Source: Palsa-504 sp963705835
GTDB lineage: Bacteria; Actinomycetota; Actinomycetes; Streptosporangiales; Streptosporangiaceae
Length of the DNA: 64,000 nucleotides
Direction of reading: 5' to 3'
Assembly: GCA_963705835.1 (NCBI GenBank)
Contig: CAVPLC010000044.1
Location: 15,024 to 79,023 of the forward strand
Part shown: positions 1 to 7,836 of the stretch, one piece after another
Layout: each line of letters opens with the position of its first letter
Numbering within the stretch: the stretch's first letter is position 1
Notes under the pieces: generated by a model
Told to the model about the DNA's origin: nothing
The model's input: only the letters and a program-made list of their open reading frames with translations
Database searches by the model: none
Translations under genes and position numbers: made by a program

Positions 1-3
1 AAG

Positions 4-268
4 ATGCCAGATAAGGTCACCTACTACGCAATCATTGATGACCTGAGCAGCCGCGAACGGCCCGCGGGAGTGCTTCGGCGTATCTACACCGAGGACTGGC
101 GGCAGGCGCGATGAGGCATTTACGCGTGATCTCGTCTGGGAGCGCAGCCCGTCGCTCGTCTCCGCTGAGCGCGGTGACCTGGAGAACGAGTTCATCGAGA
201 TCACTGAGGACGAGGCGAACCAGATCGTGGACCGCATCCGGGCCACGGTCACCGGCGCGAACAGCTAG
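4..268 (+). pseudogene. Small acidic actinobacterial protein, frameshifted
   Basis: An ATG at 4 opens a frame that reads about 35 residues (MPDKVTYYAIIDD...) and stops at 112-114. Dropping one base near 109 continues in the neighbouring frame (DEAFTRDLVWERS...) to a stop at 266-268. The combined product of about 87 residues is acidic and continuous in character, so I read one gene with a one-base insertion. I do not recognise a characterised domain. Its stop overlaps the stop of the convergent ABC exporter by two bases. It could begin upstream of the window. Sequencing error and real decay cannot be told apart here. Confidence 0.55.
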
Positions 269-2157
269 GCCGACTGCGCCGCCCGCTCCCGCACCGTCCC
301 GTCGACCAGCACGTCGCCATCGGAGCACCGCCACTGCACCCGCCCGCCCTCGAACTGCTCCTGGTACAGCGACGCGTACAGCCCGCCCTCCCGCAGCAGA
401 TCCCGGTGCGACCCCGATTCCACCACCCGTCCCCCGTCAATCACATTGATCACGTCCGCGTTCACGATCGTGGACAGCCGGTGCGCGATCGCGATCGTCG
501 TCCGCGACCCCATCAGCGCATCCAGCGCCTTCTGCACCTCCCGCTCGCTCGCGGTGTCCAGCGCCGAAGTCGCCTCGTCTAGTATCAGGGTCCGCGGATC
601 GTGCAGCAGCACCCGCGCGATGGCCAGCCGCTGCTTCTCCCCGCCAGAAAGCCGGTACCCCCGCTCACCGACCACGGTGTCATAACGATCGGGGAATTCC
701 ATGATCCGGTCGTGGATGTACGCCGCCCGCGCCGCCTCCTCGATCTCCTCGAACGAGGCGGAAGGCCGGCCGTACCGCAGGTTGGCCAGGATCGTGTCGT
801 GGAACAGGTAGCTCTCCTGGGTCACGAACCCGATGGTGGCGGCCAGCGAGGCCTGCTTGACGCGCCGCACGTCGAGACCGTCGATCTCGATCGACCCACC
901 GGTGACGTCGTACAGCCGGGGGATCAGGTAGCTGATCGTGGTCTTGCCCGCCCCGCTCGGTCCCACCAGGGCCACGAGCTGCCCGGGGTCCGCTTCGAAC
1001 CCGACGCCAACCAAGGCGTCGAGGTCCACCCCGGGATACCGGAAGTAGACGTCCCGCAGCGCCACACGCCCGCCCGCACCACCACCAGGCAAGTCCACCG
1101 CGTCCACCGCGTCCACGATGTCCGGCTTCACATCGAGGTACTCGAAGACCCGGTCGAACAGGGCCAAAGACGACCGCAGCTCCACCGAGACCTGCAGCAG
1201 CTGCCCGATCGGGAAGTACAACCGGGTCTGCAAAGTCGTGAAGGCCACGATGGTGCCGGCCGAGATGGGGTGGTGGTTCGCGATCAGCAGCCCGGCGATC
1301 AGATACACGGCCGCCGGGGTGATCGACAGGAATACCTGCACCACGGCGAAGAAGCCCTGGCCGATCATCTGCTGGCGGACCTGGAGGCTGGCCAGGCGCT
1401 GGCTTTCCTGCCGGTACCGGTCGATGTCACGCACCTGGTTGCCGAACACCTTCGCCAGCAGCACCCCGGACACCGACAGGGTTTCCTCGGTGATCGCGCT
1501 CATGGCCGCCAGCGACTCCTGGGTCGAGCGCGACACCCGCCGGCGCCGCTGGCCGACCGTGTTGCTCAGCCAGAAGAACGCCGGCACGGTGAAGACCGAC
1601 ACGATGGTCAGCTGCCAGCTGATGATGATCATGGCGACGATGCTCGAGACGAACGTCACGACGTTGGCCAGGATGGTCGACGCGGTGGTGGTGACCACCG
1701 ACTGGACGCCGCCCACGTCGTTGGCCAGCCGGGACTGGATCTCGCCGGTCTTCGTATTGGTGAAGAAGGCCAGCGACAGGGTCTCCAGGTGGGAGTAGAG
1801 CCGGTTGCGCAGGTCGCGCATGACCAGCTGTCCGACCCTGTTGGTCTCGTAGACCTGCAGGATCCCGATGGCCCCGTTGACGATCGGCACCGCGGCCATG
1901 ATGCCTACCAGGATGTACAGCAGGTGGAGGTTGGGGCCGCCCGGGACGAACAGCGCCTTGTTGAACACGGCCTGGATCAGCAGCGGGTTGACGATGCCGA
2001 CCGTCGAGGTCACCACGATAAGGCCGACGACAAAAGCCACCTGAAGCCGATACGGGCGGAACAGCGGCACCACTCGCCGGGCGGTGTTCCGGTTGACGCG
2101 CGCGGGCGGGTCCGGAGTCCCGCTGACGGGAGCGGCCAGCGGCCCCCGGGCCGTCAC
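265..2157 (-). CDS. ABC exporter, fused TMD-NBD (MsbA/LmrA type)
   Basis: A 630-residue half-transporter exporting an unknown substrate, expected to dimerise in the membrane. The first ~310 residues hold six hydrophobic helices. The C-terminal nucleotide-binding domain has Walker A GPSGAGKTT, signature LSGGEKQR, Walker B LILDEAT and the H-loop AIAHRLS, so ATP hydrolysis should be intact. The start is GTG and overlaps the stop of the upstream DUF1918 gene as GTGA, so the two are probably co-translated. About 30 residues follow the NBD without a known domain. The substrate cannot be inferred; drug or lipid export is the usual family role. Confidence 0.93.
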   Translation of the reverse strand: MTARGPLAAPVSGTPDPPARVNRNTARRVVPLFRPYRLQVAFVVGLIVVTSTVGIVNPLLIQAVFNKALFVPGGPNLHLLYILVGIMAAVPIVNGAIGILQVYETNRVGQLVMRDLRNRLYSHLETLSLAFFTNTKTGEIQSRLANDVGGVQSVVTTTASTILANVVTFVSSIVAMIIISWQLTIVSVFTVPAFFWLSNTVGQRRRRVSRSTQESLAAMSAITEETLSVSGVLLAKVFGNQVRDIDRYRQESQRLASLQVRQQMIGQGFFAVVQVFLSITPAAVYLIAGLLIANHHPISAGTIVAFTTLQTRLYFPIGQLLQVSVELRSSLALFDRVFEYLDVKPDIVDAVDAVDLPGGGAGGRVALRDVYFRYPGVDLDALVGVGFEADPGQLVALVGPSGAGKTTISYLIPRLYDVTGGSIEIDGLDVRRVKQASLAATIGFVTQESYLFHDTILANLRYGRPSASFEEIEEAARAAYIHDRIMEFPDRYDTVVGERGYRLSGGEKQRLAIARVLLHDPRTLILDEATSALDTASEREVQKALDALMGSRTTIAIAHRLSTIVNADVINVIDGGRVVESGSHRDLLREGGLYASLYQEQFEGGRVQWRCSDGDVLVDGTVRERAAQSA

Positions 2158-2345
2158 TCCGTAGCCGGGCGCTGGATCACGGCGTCAGGCCCGGGAAAGA
2201 TGAGCCTGGTCTGGCCGTCGTCGAACTTCACCAGGTAGGGCGGCTCTCCCTGGGTTCCACGGACCTCGACGATCTCGCCGCTCTTGTCCGGGTGCCCGAC
2301 CGCGTTGCCGTGAATGCAGATGCGGTCGCCAATGGTCGCCTGCAT
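2154..2345 (-). CDS. DUF1918 domain protein
   Basis: A 63-residue protein matching the actinobacterial DUF1918 family: it starts MQATIGDRI, has a central glycine-rich turn region and the PPYLVKFDDGQTRLIFPGPD segment typical of a small SH3-like beta barrel. Function is unknown in the family. I place the start at 2345 because an AGGAG ribosome site lies just upstream; the frame is open ten codons further. Its stop overlaps the GTG start of the ABC exporter, so the two form one transcription unit. Confidence 0.85.
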   Translation of the reverse strand: MQATIGDRICIHGNAVGHPDKSGEIVEVRGTQGEPPYLVKFDDGQTRLIFPGPDAVIQRPATE

Positions 2346-2423
2346 ATCAGGATCTCCTCTCAGGCCGAGAGCCATGCCCGGGGGCTCGAACGTCCAGCCG
2401 CCGATTCAGCCCCCACCCAGCGG

Positions 2424-2465
2424 ACGGCAAACGCCCAGGCACGTCCAAGCCTAGGCGTTTGCCGT
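2424..2465 (-). terminator. Hairpin terminator downstream of hisS
   Basis: A 12-bp perfect inverted repeat (ACGGCAAACGCC at 2424-2435 against 2454-2465), with a further AGG/CCT pairing inside the loop. It lies about 25 bp past the hisS stop, in the 144-bp gap before the DUF1918 gene. There is no clear T-run, as is common for actinobacterial terminators. Confidence 0.65.
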
Positions 2466-2489
2466 CGCGAAGTAACGCCCCTCCGCGCC

Positions 2490-3767
2490 CTACGCGCCCA
2501 GCGCCCGCTGCTCCCCGCGCGCCACGCCGCCGTCCGCCGACCGCTGGACGAGAACGAACCCGGTGAACCCCGCCGCCTCGAGCCGGTTGAGCTGCGCGCC
2601 GAACTTCCCGCTCCGCCGCACCGTCTCCACGACCTGCCCGGACCGGCGCAGATCCCGCGCCACCTCCAGCGCGTCCGCCACCGGCACGTCCGCCTCGACC
2701 AGCACCGCCAGCGCGTCCTGCACAGGCCCGCGCGCCAGCAGGTCCACGATCCGCTCGAACCCAATCGAAAACCCGCAGGCCGGAACGTCCTGACCCAGCG
2801 ACCGCCCGATCAGCTTGTCGTACCGCCCTCCGCCTGCCAGCGACCCGCTGACGCCACGCTTAACGATCTCGAAGACCTGCCCGGTGTAGTACCCCATCCC
2901 GCGCACCAGCGTCGGATCGAACTGCCAGGTCAGCGGACGCACCAAGGCCAGCCGGTCAAGGCAGGCCGCGACCGTGGCCAGATCCTCGATCACCGAGGGC
3001 GCCAACCCGGGCACCGCTTCAGCCAGCGCCCCCGCCAGCTTGCCCGCCGGCAGGTCCTCCAGCCCACGGATCCTCTCCTCCGCGGCCGCGATAAGGGCCG
3101 GAGAGAACCCGATCTCGGCCAGCTCGGCCCGCACGCCTTCCCACCCGATCTTGTCGAGTTTGTCCAGGGTGATAAAGAACGCATCGGACAATTCGGAGGG
3201 CACGCCGATGTCCAGAGCCAGCGCCGAAAGGAACCGCCGGTCCGACAGCCGGATCGTCGTCCCGGTCAGCCCGATCGCGGCCAGCGCCTCGCTGGTCGCC
3301 TCGATCAGCTCCGCCTCGGCGAGCACGGAGGCCTCGCCGATCATGTCGATGTCGCACTGGTTGAACTGCCGGTAGCGTCCCCGCTGCGGCCGTTCGGCCC
3401 GCCATACCGGTCCCACCTGCAGGGACCGGAACGGCGACGGCAGCGACGCCTGGTTGTTCCCGTAGAACCTGGTCAGCGGCACCGTGAGGTCGTACCGCAG
3501 CCCGAGGTCGACCAGCTCCCGCAGCGAGGTCCCTGCCGCGACCTCCGGAGGCAGCCCTCGCCGCAGCACCTGGTAGATGAGCTTCTCGTTGTCCGCGCCT
3601 TCGCCGCTTTGCAGCCGGTTGATGTCCTCCAGCGCCGGGGTCTCGATCCGCTGGTACCCGAACCGCCGGTAGACCGCCACGATCGACTCGAGCACATGGT
3701 CGCGGACAGCGACGTCAGCGGGTAGCAGGTCCCGCATGCCTCTGGCCGGACTGTTGTCGATCTTCAT
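2490..3767 (-). CDS. hisS: Histidyl-tRNA synthetase
   Basis: A 425-residue class II synthetase that charges tRNA-His. Visible are the N-terminal GMRDLLP segment, motif 2 (WRAERPQRGRYRQFNQCD), the two histidine-binding motifs LVRGMGYYTG and AGGGRYD, and motif 3 ACGFSIGFERI, followed by a short anticodon-binding domain. The start at 3767 (MKIDNSPARG) is preceded by AGGAAGG, which beats an upstream in-frame start. A 12-bp stem terminator follows. No frameshift or missing catalytic residue was seen. Confidence 0.96.
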   Translation of the reverse strand: MKIDNSPARGMRDLLPADVAVRDHVLESIVAVYRRFGYQRIETPALEDINRLQSGEGADNEKLIYQVLRRGLPPEVAAGTSLRELVDLGLRYDLTVPLTRFYGNNQASLPSPFRSLQVGPVWRAERPQRGRYRQFNQCDIDMIGEASVLAEAELIEATSEALAAIGLTGTTIRLSDRRFLSALALDIGVPSELSDAFFITLDKLDKIGWEGVRAELAEIGFSPALIAAAEERIRGLEDLPAGKLAGALAEAVPGLAPSVIEDLATVAACLDRLALVRPLTWQFDPTLVRGMGYYTGQVFEIVKRGVSGSLAGGGRYDKLIGRSLGQDVPACGFSIGFERIVDLLARGPVQDALAVLVEADVPVADALEVARDLRRSGQVVETVRRSGKFGAQLNRLEAAGFTGFVLVQRSADGGVARGEQRALGA

Positions 3768-3864
3768 GGCGCCTTCCTGCACGAATGGATACCGGACATG
3801 AACACCGCCCGCCGCGGGCGGCATATGCAAATGGTACGGGGAACAGCCAGAAAGGCCGTGACGA

Positions 3865-4230
3865 TTAACGGCCCGCCGAACGCGCCGCCGTCGAGCCACC
3901 AGCATCCCAACCACGCCGGGCCAGCACAAACGCACCGACCTGGAACCCGAGCACCACGCACAGCACGGCGGGCATCAGCACGTCGCGTACCCCGGGCACC
4001 CAGTCGGCCGCCAGCGCGCTCAACGACACTCCGCCCAGCAGCCCGTAGAGCACAGCACCCACCGCAGGCCAGATAACCAGCCCCGCCCGCTTGGAGACCG
4101 GAACACAATGCTCGGGCCAGCCGAAGTGGATCGGAATCCGCGCGTCGGCGGCCAGCGTGACCGCGGCCCGCCCCGACGCGGCGATCATCGCGAGCACGAG
4201 CACCCCGCCGACCACCAGCGACGCCACCAT
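3865..4230 (-). CDS. DUF1648-like small membrane protein
   Basis: A 121-residue integral membrane protein with about three hydrophobic segments. The stretch ARIPIHFGWPEHCVPVSKRA between the first and second helix matches the DUF1648 signature of a proline-histidine loop between helices. DUF1648 proteins are often linked to stress or resistance loci, with no firm activity. It lies upstream of hisS on the same strand with a 97-bp gap, so it may share a transcript but is not translationally coupled. Confidence 0.65.
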   Translation of the reverse strand: MVASLVVGGVLVLAMIAASGRAAVTLAADARIPIHFGWPEHCVPVSKRAGLVIWPAVGAVLYGLLGGVSLSALAADWVPGVRDVLMPAVLCVVLGFQVGAFVLARRGWDAGGSTAARSAGR

Positions 4231-4374
4231 GGACAGCCCACGCTAACCAAGGAACCCCGCGCCCCGCAGGGAAGCCCGGCCGCTGGCCCGAGCCCGGGCA
4301 GGTTGCCGCAGGTGGGAGGCTGCTACGGTAAAGCCGTCAACCGTATGGAGCAACCCGGAGGGGAAGGAAGATCC

Positions 4375-4734
4375 ATGCCTGACTGGATGGACGAAGCCAA
4401 GAATCTCGCGGACCAGCACTCCGATCTCGCGAACAAGGGCCTGGACGAGGCCGAGCAGGTCGCCGAGAACAAGACCGGCGGTCACTTCGACAGCCAGATC
4501 CAGGGCGCCGAACAGCAGGCCGAGGGCTACCTGGGCACCGACCAGCAGGGCGGCCAGGGCCAGCAGGGCCAAGACCAGAGCCAGGGCCAGGACCAGGAGC
4601 CAGCAGGGCGGAAACTGGTAGACGAGCACCAAGCCCCGAGGGCAGGAAAGCGCTGGGGCGCCGTATTGCGGCGCCCCACGCGTTTTACTCTTCGGTCTGG
4701 TCCTCGATCACGGCGTCCGGCGCATTGTGCTTGA
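4375..4734 (+). CDS. MT0933/Rv0909-type antitoxin-like protein
   Basis: The N-terminal ~60 residues (MPDWMDEAKNLADQHSD, then ENKTGGHFDSQIQ) match the small charged MT0933-like antitoxin family, followed by a Gln/Gly/Asp-rich tail. A purine-rich GGAGGGGAAGG site precedes the ATG. As read, the frame runs 119 residues and passes through a strong terminator hairpin, which is unlikely. A one-base slip in the tail would give an ending ...QQGGNW at 4619-4621, before the hairpin. No cognate toxin is adjacent, so an antitoxin role is only a family inference. Confidence 0.7.
   Translation: MPDWMDEAKNLADQHSDLANKGLDEAEQVAENKTGGHFDSQIQGAEQQAEGYLGTDQQGGQGQQGQDQSQGQDQEPAGRKLVDEHQAPRAGKRWGAVLRRPTRFTLRSGPRSRRPAHCA
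4655..4677. terminator. Bidirectional hairpin terminator
   Basis: A perfect 9-bp stem (GGGGCGCCG at 4655-4663 pairing with 4669-4677) around a 5-base loop, followed by ACGCGTTTTA. It lies between the convergent MT0933-like gene and the YegP-like gene, so it can serve both. Confidence 0.75.
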
Positions 4735-4870
4735 CGGACTCGATGCCGTGAAGCGCGGATTCCTTGCTTTCGTAGTGCTGGCTCGTGGCGATTACCTGGC
4801 CGTTAGCCGCGTGCAGGTTGAAATGGAATTTACCTGTGCTGCCCTTTTCCAGGACAAACTTTCCGGCCAT
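4685..4870 (-). CDS. YegP/DUF1508 family protein
   Basis: A 61-residue protein with one DUF1508 unit: GKFHFNLHAANGQVIATSQ followed by YESKESALHGIESVKHNAP. This is the single-repeat form of the YegP fold, which packs as a small alpha/beta dimer; its role is unknown. It is convergent with the MT0933-like gene and separated from it by the shared terminator. Its start at 4870 is followed by residues MAGKFVLEKGSTGK, matching the usual family N-terminus. Confidence 0.88.
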   Translation of the reverse strand: MAGKFVLEKGSTGKFHFNLHAANGQVIATSQHYESKESALHGIESVKHNAPDAVIEDQTEE

Positions 4871-4973
4871 TTAAGCTTTCCCTCCCGTGCTGACCTTCTC
4901 CGCTATAGCGCGGCTCAGTGTAACGGTGCAGCTCAGACCCGGCAAGGCCCGGTAAGACCCCGGCGTCTACGCT

Positions 4974-5642
4974 GTGACCGTGCCGAACTCGCTCACCGCC
5001 CCGCCCGTAGGCGACCTGCTCGACCGCCTGTTCCGGGAGGCTGAGGGCGACGAGGCCCGCCGGGTCAGCGTCCGCGAGCGCCACCCGGACGGGTTCGCCA
5101 GCGTCTCAGCCCGCGAGCAGGCCGACGCCTACGAACAGCTCTACATCCCGGTCTCTCCCGAAGGCGGCCGGCTCCTCTACACCCTGATCCGGGCGAGCCG
5201 CCCGTCGACCGTGGTGGAGTTCGGCACGTCGTTCGGCATCTCGACCATCCACCTGGCCGCGGCCGTCCGCGACAACGGCGCAGGCCGCGTCATCAGCACC
5301 GAGCTCAACGCGGCCAAGGTCGCCCGGGCCCGCGCCAACGTCGCCGAGGCCGGCCTGTCCGGCCACGTCACGATCCTCGAAGGCGACGCGCTGGAGACCC
5401 TCGCCACCATAGACACTCCCGTCGAGTTCCTGCTGCTCGACGGCTGGAAGTACCTCTACCTCCCCCTGCTGCGCCAGCTCGAGCCCCGCCTGACCCCGGG
5501 CGCCCTGGTCCTGGCCGACGACAGCGTGTCCATGGCCGCCCAGATGGCCGACTACCTGGCCTACGTCCGCGACCCCGGCCACGGCTACCTCTCCGTCTCC
5601 TTCCCCGAGTCCGACGGCCTGGAAATCTCCTGCCTGACCTGA
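4974..5642 (+). CDS. O-methyltransferase family 3-like (class I SAM)
   Basis: A 222-residue soluble class I methyltransferase. Residues around 80-95 (VVEFGTSFGISTIHLA) form the SAM-binding motif I; the acidic VISTELN that follows is motif II; FLLLDGWKYLYLPLL is the post-II strand with the aspartate often used for metal. This matches the bacterial catechol/caffeoyl-CoA O-methyltransferase-like family; the acceptor is unknown. GTG start, with no strong ribosome site. It stands alone between the DUF1508 and toxin genes. Confidence 0.85.
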   Translation: MTVPNSLTAPPVGDLLDRLFREAEGDEARRVSVRERHPDGFASVSAREQADAYEQLYIPVSPEGGRLLYTLIRASRPSTVVEFGTSFGISTIHLAAAVRDNGAGRVISTELNAAKVARARANVAEAGLSGHVTILEGDALETLATIDTPVEFLLLDGWKYLYLPLLRQLEPRLTPGALVLADDSVSMAAQMADYLAYVRDPGHGYLSVSFPESDGLEISCLT

Positions 5643-5671
5643 CGAAAAGCCTGACGGAAAGCCTGACGGAA

Positions 5672-6130
5672 TCACGTGCTACCGCTCTCGGGAACGTCGT
5701 CTGGGAGCAGCCGGAATGCATCATGCCGAGTGAGCGGCCGGATCATGCGGAAATGGCGCCGGTCCAGGGTCGCGATGATGTCGGTACGGAACTCCCTGGC
5801 CAGCACCGTGTTCATGGCGTCCGCCAGCCCGATGGCCGGGTAGTCGCCGAGCACCGCGTGAGCGGCGAGCAGGAACGGGCCGATCGCCGGGACTTCCCAT
5901 CGCCCGGCGGCAACCCGCTCGGCTATGTAACCCAGGGCGGCCCTGGCCGGTGATGGTCCCTGATGGGTGGCGATGAGGTAGTCGAGTTCGGTCAGGACGC
6001 AAGGCGAGACCACCAGATGGCCGGTCTGCGCGAACCCTTGCCGGACACGACCATGGTGCTCGTCGGCCGCGTTGAAGAACGCGATGAGCGCGGACGTGTC
6101 GGCTACGACAACCGGAAGCGGTTCACTCAT
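5672..6130 (-). CDS. vapC: PIN-domain toxin (VapC type)
   Basis: A 152-residue PIN-domain ribonuclease. The N-terminal VVVADTSALIAFF carries the first catalytic aspartate, CVLTELDYL the conserved glutamate, and the later acidic residues lie in GLADAMN and IIATLDRRHF. Such toxins cut tRNA or rRNA when released from the antitoxin. It overlaps the upstream antitoxin gene by 8 bp, the normal VapBC arrangement, so expression should be coupled. Confidence 0.92.
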   Translation of the reverse strand: MSEPLPVVVADTSALIAFFNAADEHHGRVRQGFAQTGHLVVSPCVLTELDYLIATHQGPSPARAALGYIAERVAAGRWEVPAIGPFLLAAHAVLGDYPAIGLADAMNTVLAREFRTDIIATLDRRHFRMIRPLTRHDAFRLLPDDVPESGST

Positions 6131-6380
6131 CGCCGCCGAATCCTGTTAGCCAGTCGTCCGCCCGCTCGGAGAAATCGGGCGGCCCATTGAACGTCGGAAC
6201 AGATTCGTCCAGACCCATCGGATCAGTGCGGAATGGGTAGGCGGGCGGATCTTCGCCACCATACGGGCGCAGCACGGCCACCGGCCGTCCGCTCTTGGTC
6301 ACGGTGACGGTCTCGCCCGCCTCGACGCGAGCGAGGACCTGCGCCGTGTGCTGGTTCAGCTCCCGTGCCGTCGCTTCCAT
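6123..6380 (-). CDS. vapB: Phd/YefM-type antitoxin (VapB)
   Basis: An 85-residue antitoxin. The N-terminal ~45 residues (MEATARELNQHTAQVLARVE, then GETVTVTKSGRPVAVLRP) are the Phd/YefM DNA-binding fold. The acidic, disordered C-terminus should wrap the PIN toxin encoded next. A perfect 18-bp palindrome lies 9 bp upstream of its start, the expected place for an autoregulatory operator. Confidence 0.92.
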   Translation of the reverse strand: MEATARELNQHTAQVLARVEAGETVTVTKSGRPVAVLRPYGGEDPPAYPFRTDPMGLDESVPTFNGPPDFSERADDWLTGFGGDE

Positions 6381-6388
6381 ACCGCCAT

Positions 6389-6406
6389 TGTACTACATGT
6401 AGTACA
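6389..6406. promoter_or_regulatory. Operator palindrome of the VapBC operon
   Basis: TGTACTACA at 6389-6397 is followed directly by its exact reverse complement TGTAGTACA at 6398-6406, giving a perfect 18-bp palindrome 9 bp before the antitoxin ATG. Phd/YefM antitoxins bind such palindromes to repress their own operon; binding here is inferred. Confidence 0.8.
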
Positions 6407-6441
6407 TCCAACCGCGATCAGCCGAGCGCACCTCTGCTTCA

Positions 6442-6486
6442 TATGCCAAGCATCGCGCTTGACATCTCAATCATGCTTGGTATAGT
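6442..6486 (+). promoter_or_regulatory. SigA-type promoter with overlapping inverted repeat
   Basis: A consensus -35 TTGACA (6459-6464) and a TATAGT -10 (6481-6486) are separated by 16 bp, 32 bp before the ATG of the phasin-like gene. An inverted repeat TATGCCAAGCAT (6442-6453) / ATGCTTGGTATA (6473-6484) pairs at 11 of 12 positions and brackets the -35 while covering the -10. This is a typical repressor layout. The regulator is unknown. Confidence 0.75.
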
Positions 6487-6517
6487 TAGCAGCAGACGCC
6501 ACAAGGAGGCAACAACA

Positions 6518-6829
6518 ATGGCCAGCACTCTGACCAAGGAGCTCGAGGAAGGGTTCCTGTCCACCACCCGCAAGGGCCAGGAGATCGTGCTCGACGCGCT
6601 CAAGACCTGGGTCGACACCGTCCAGGCTTACACCCCCTCGCTGCCCGCGATCCAGATCCCGTTCGCGGACCGGCTGCCCAAGCCGGAGGACGTCGTGACC
6701 GGCGCCTACGACTTCGCCGCGCAGCTGCTCGCCAGCCAGCGCAAGTTCGCAGAGGAGATCGTCAAGGCCACGGCCGAGCTGCTCCCGGGCACCGGCGACA
6801 GCGCGCCGAAGACCCCCTCCGCCAAGTAA
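6518..6829 (+). CDS. Phasin-like small helical protein
   Basis: A 103-residue, probably all-helical protein with a Pro-rich break near the middle (AYTPSLPAIQIPFADRLPKP), a second amphipathic helix (AAQLLASQRKFAEEIVKA) and a short disordered tail. The layout resembles actinobacterial phasin-like or granule-associated proteins, but I cannot name a family with certainty. It has one of the best promoters in the window, an AAGGAGG ribosome site and a 15-bp stem terminator, so it is a highly expressed single-gene unit, possibly under a repressor. Confidence 0.6.
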   Translation: MASTLTKELEEGFLSTTRKGQEIVLDALKTWVDTVQAYTPSLPAIQIPFADRLPKPEDVVTGAYDFAAQLLASQRKFAEEIVKATAELLPGTGDSAPKTPSAK

Positions 6830-6860
6830 GCCCCAGGTAAGCCCCCAAGTACGCACGCCA

Positions 6861-6907
6861 AGTACGCGGCAGCCCCGAGCCACATCGCACGAGGGCTGCC
6901 GCGTACT
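6861..6907 (+). terminator. Strong hairpin terminator after the phasin-like gene
   Basis: A perfect 15-bp inverted repeat (AGTACGCGGCAGCCC at 6861-6875 pairing with 6893-6907) with a 17-base loop, 31 bp past the stop. TATAG follows at once, so the same spot may hold the -10 of the next gene. Confidence 0.8.
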
Positions 6908-6910
6908 ATA

Positions 6911-6922
6911 GTTCGCGCGAAC
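6911..6922. promoter_or_regulatory. 12-bp palindrome upstream of the NERD gene
   Basis: GTTCGCGCGAAC is a perfect 12-bp palindrome 34 bp before the ATG of the NERD protein and next to a TATAGT sequence at 6907-6912. It could be an operator; nothing else supports this. Confidence 0.3.
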
Positions 6923-6955
6923 CAAGGACCGCCGCAGTAAGCAGTAAGGCGAGGC

Positions 6956-7816
6956 ATGCAGGTCGTCGAGCTGTCCAACCACCCCAGCGACATGCTGCAC
7001 GACGTGACGCTGCGGCGCCGCGCCGCCGACCAGCGGGCGCAGGACCGCTACGAGGACGCGCTCATCCGGCACCAGGCCGCCGTCCAGGCCATCCGGGTCA
7101 AGCGCGACCGCGCCCGCAGGCAGCGCCAGTGGCTGACCTGGCTCCGCCTGGCCCTCGCCGTGGCAACCCAGAAACGCCGGGCCCCCCGCACGCCACCCCC
7201 GAGCAAAAACGGCAACGACGCAGAAGAGAAGATCCGCGCCGGGATCGCCGGCGAGCAGCAAGTAGCCACCGAACTGAGCCGCGCGCTAGCCGACGACTGG
7301 ACCCTGCTGCGCGGCTACCGGAACCGCCGTGGCGAGATCGATCACCTCCTGCTGGGCCCGCAGGGCCTGTTCGCCATCGAGGTCAAGAACATCAACGCCA
7401 CCGTGCACATCGACGGTGACCGCTGGCGGGCCGACAAGTACGACAACTACGGCAACCTGGTCGAGCAGCGCCCGATCACCGACCGCGGGGGCCGCTCGCC
7501 GAGCCAGCAGCTCAACGAGCCAGCCGACGACCTGGAGCGCTTCCTGCACGAGCGCGGCCAGCAGGTCACCGTCCAGCGCGTGGTCATCCTCACCCACCGC
7601 CGCTCCCGCCTCGGCCCCACCAAAAACCCCGTCAAAAACCCCACCGTAAACGTCGGCACCTCGACCGCCCACCTCCTGACCCTCGTCCACGCCGGACCCG
7701 CCGGACCCGCCGAGCGCCAGCTCACCGAACGCCAGCGCGCCGAGATCGCCCGCCTCATCCGCCGCGACCACGACTTCCACGAGCGAACACGGCGCCCGCG
7801 GACCCGGCACCGCTGA
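6956..7816 (+). CDS. NERD (nuclease-related) domain protein
   Basis: A 286-residue protein. The first ~85 residues are charged and helical, possibly coiled coil. The NERD domain follows (about 95-205): AGEQQVATEL, then NRRGEIDHLLLGPQGLFAIEVKN, whose Glu-Asp-Glu-x-Lys pattern is the restriction-endonuclease-like catalytic core. NERD proteins are presumed DNA-processing factors of unknown biological role, some in defence or plasmid contexts. No transmembrane segment. It is a single gene, 20 bp upstream of cysS. Confidence 0.85.
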   Translation: MQVVELSNHPSDMLHDVTLRRRAADQRAQDRYEDALIRHQAAVQAIRVKRDRARRQRQWLTWLRLALAVATQKRRAPRTPPPSKNGNDAEEKIRAGIAGEQQVATELSRALADDWTLLRGYRNRRGEIDHLLLGPQGLFAIEVKNINATVHIDGDRWRADKYDNYGNLVEQRPITDRGGRSPSQQLNEPADDLERFLHERGQQVTVQRVVILTHRRSRLGPTKNPVKNPTVNVGTSTAHLLTLVHAGPAGPAERQLTERQRAEIARLIRRDHDFHERTRRPRTRHR

Positions 7817-7836
7817 GCTGAGTAGTCTGAGGGACC

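Noticed and set aside
601..2238. A 545-residue open frame on the plus strand opposite the ABC exporter
   Set aside because: It is the antisense shadow of a conserved exporter in high-GC DNA; its composition (Arg/Asp/Gln/His-rich) and lack of any domain argue against a gene. Similar long antisense frames occur over hisS, the CDGSH gene, the flavoprotein, the kinase and the TraB-like ATPase.
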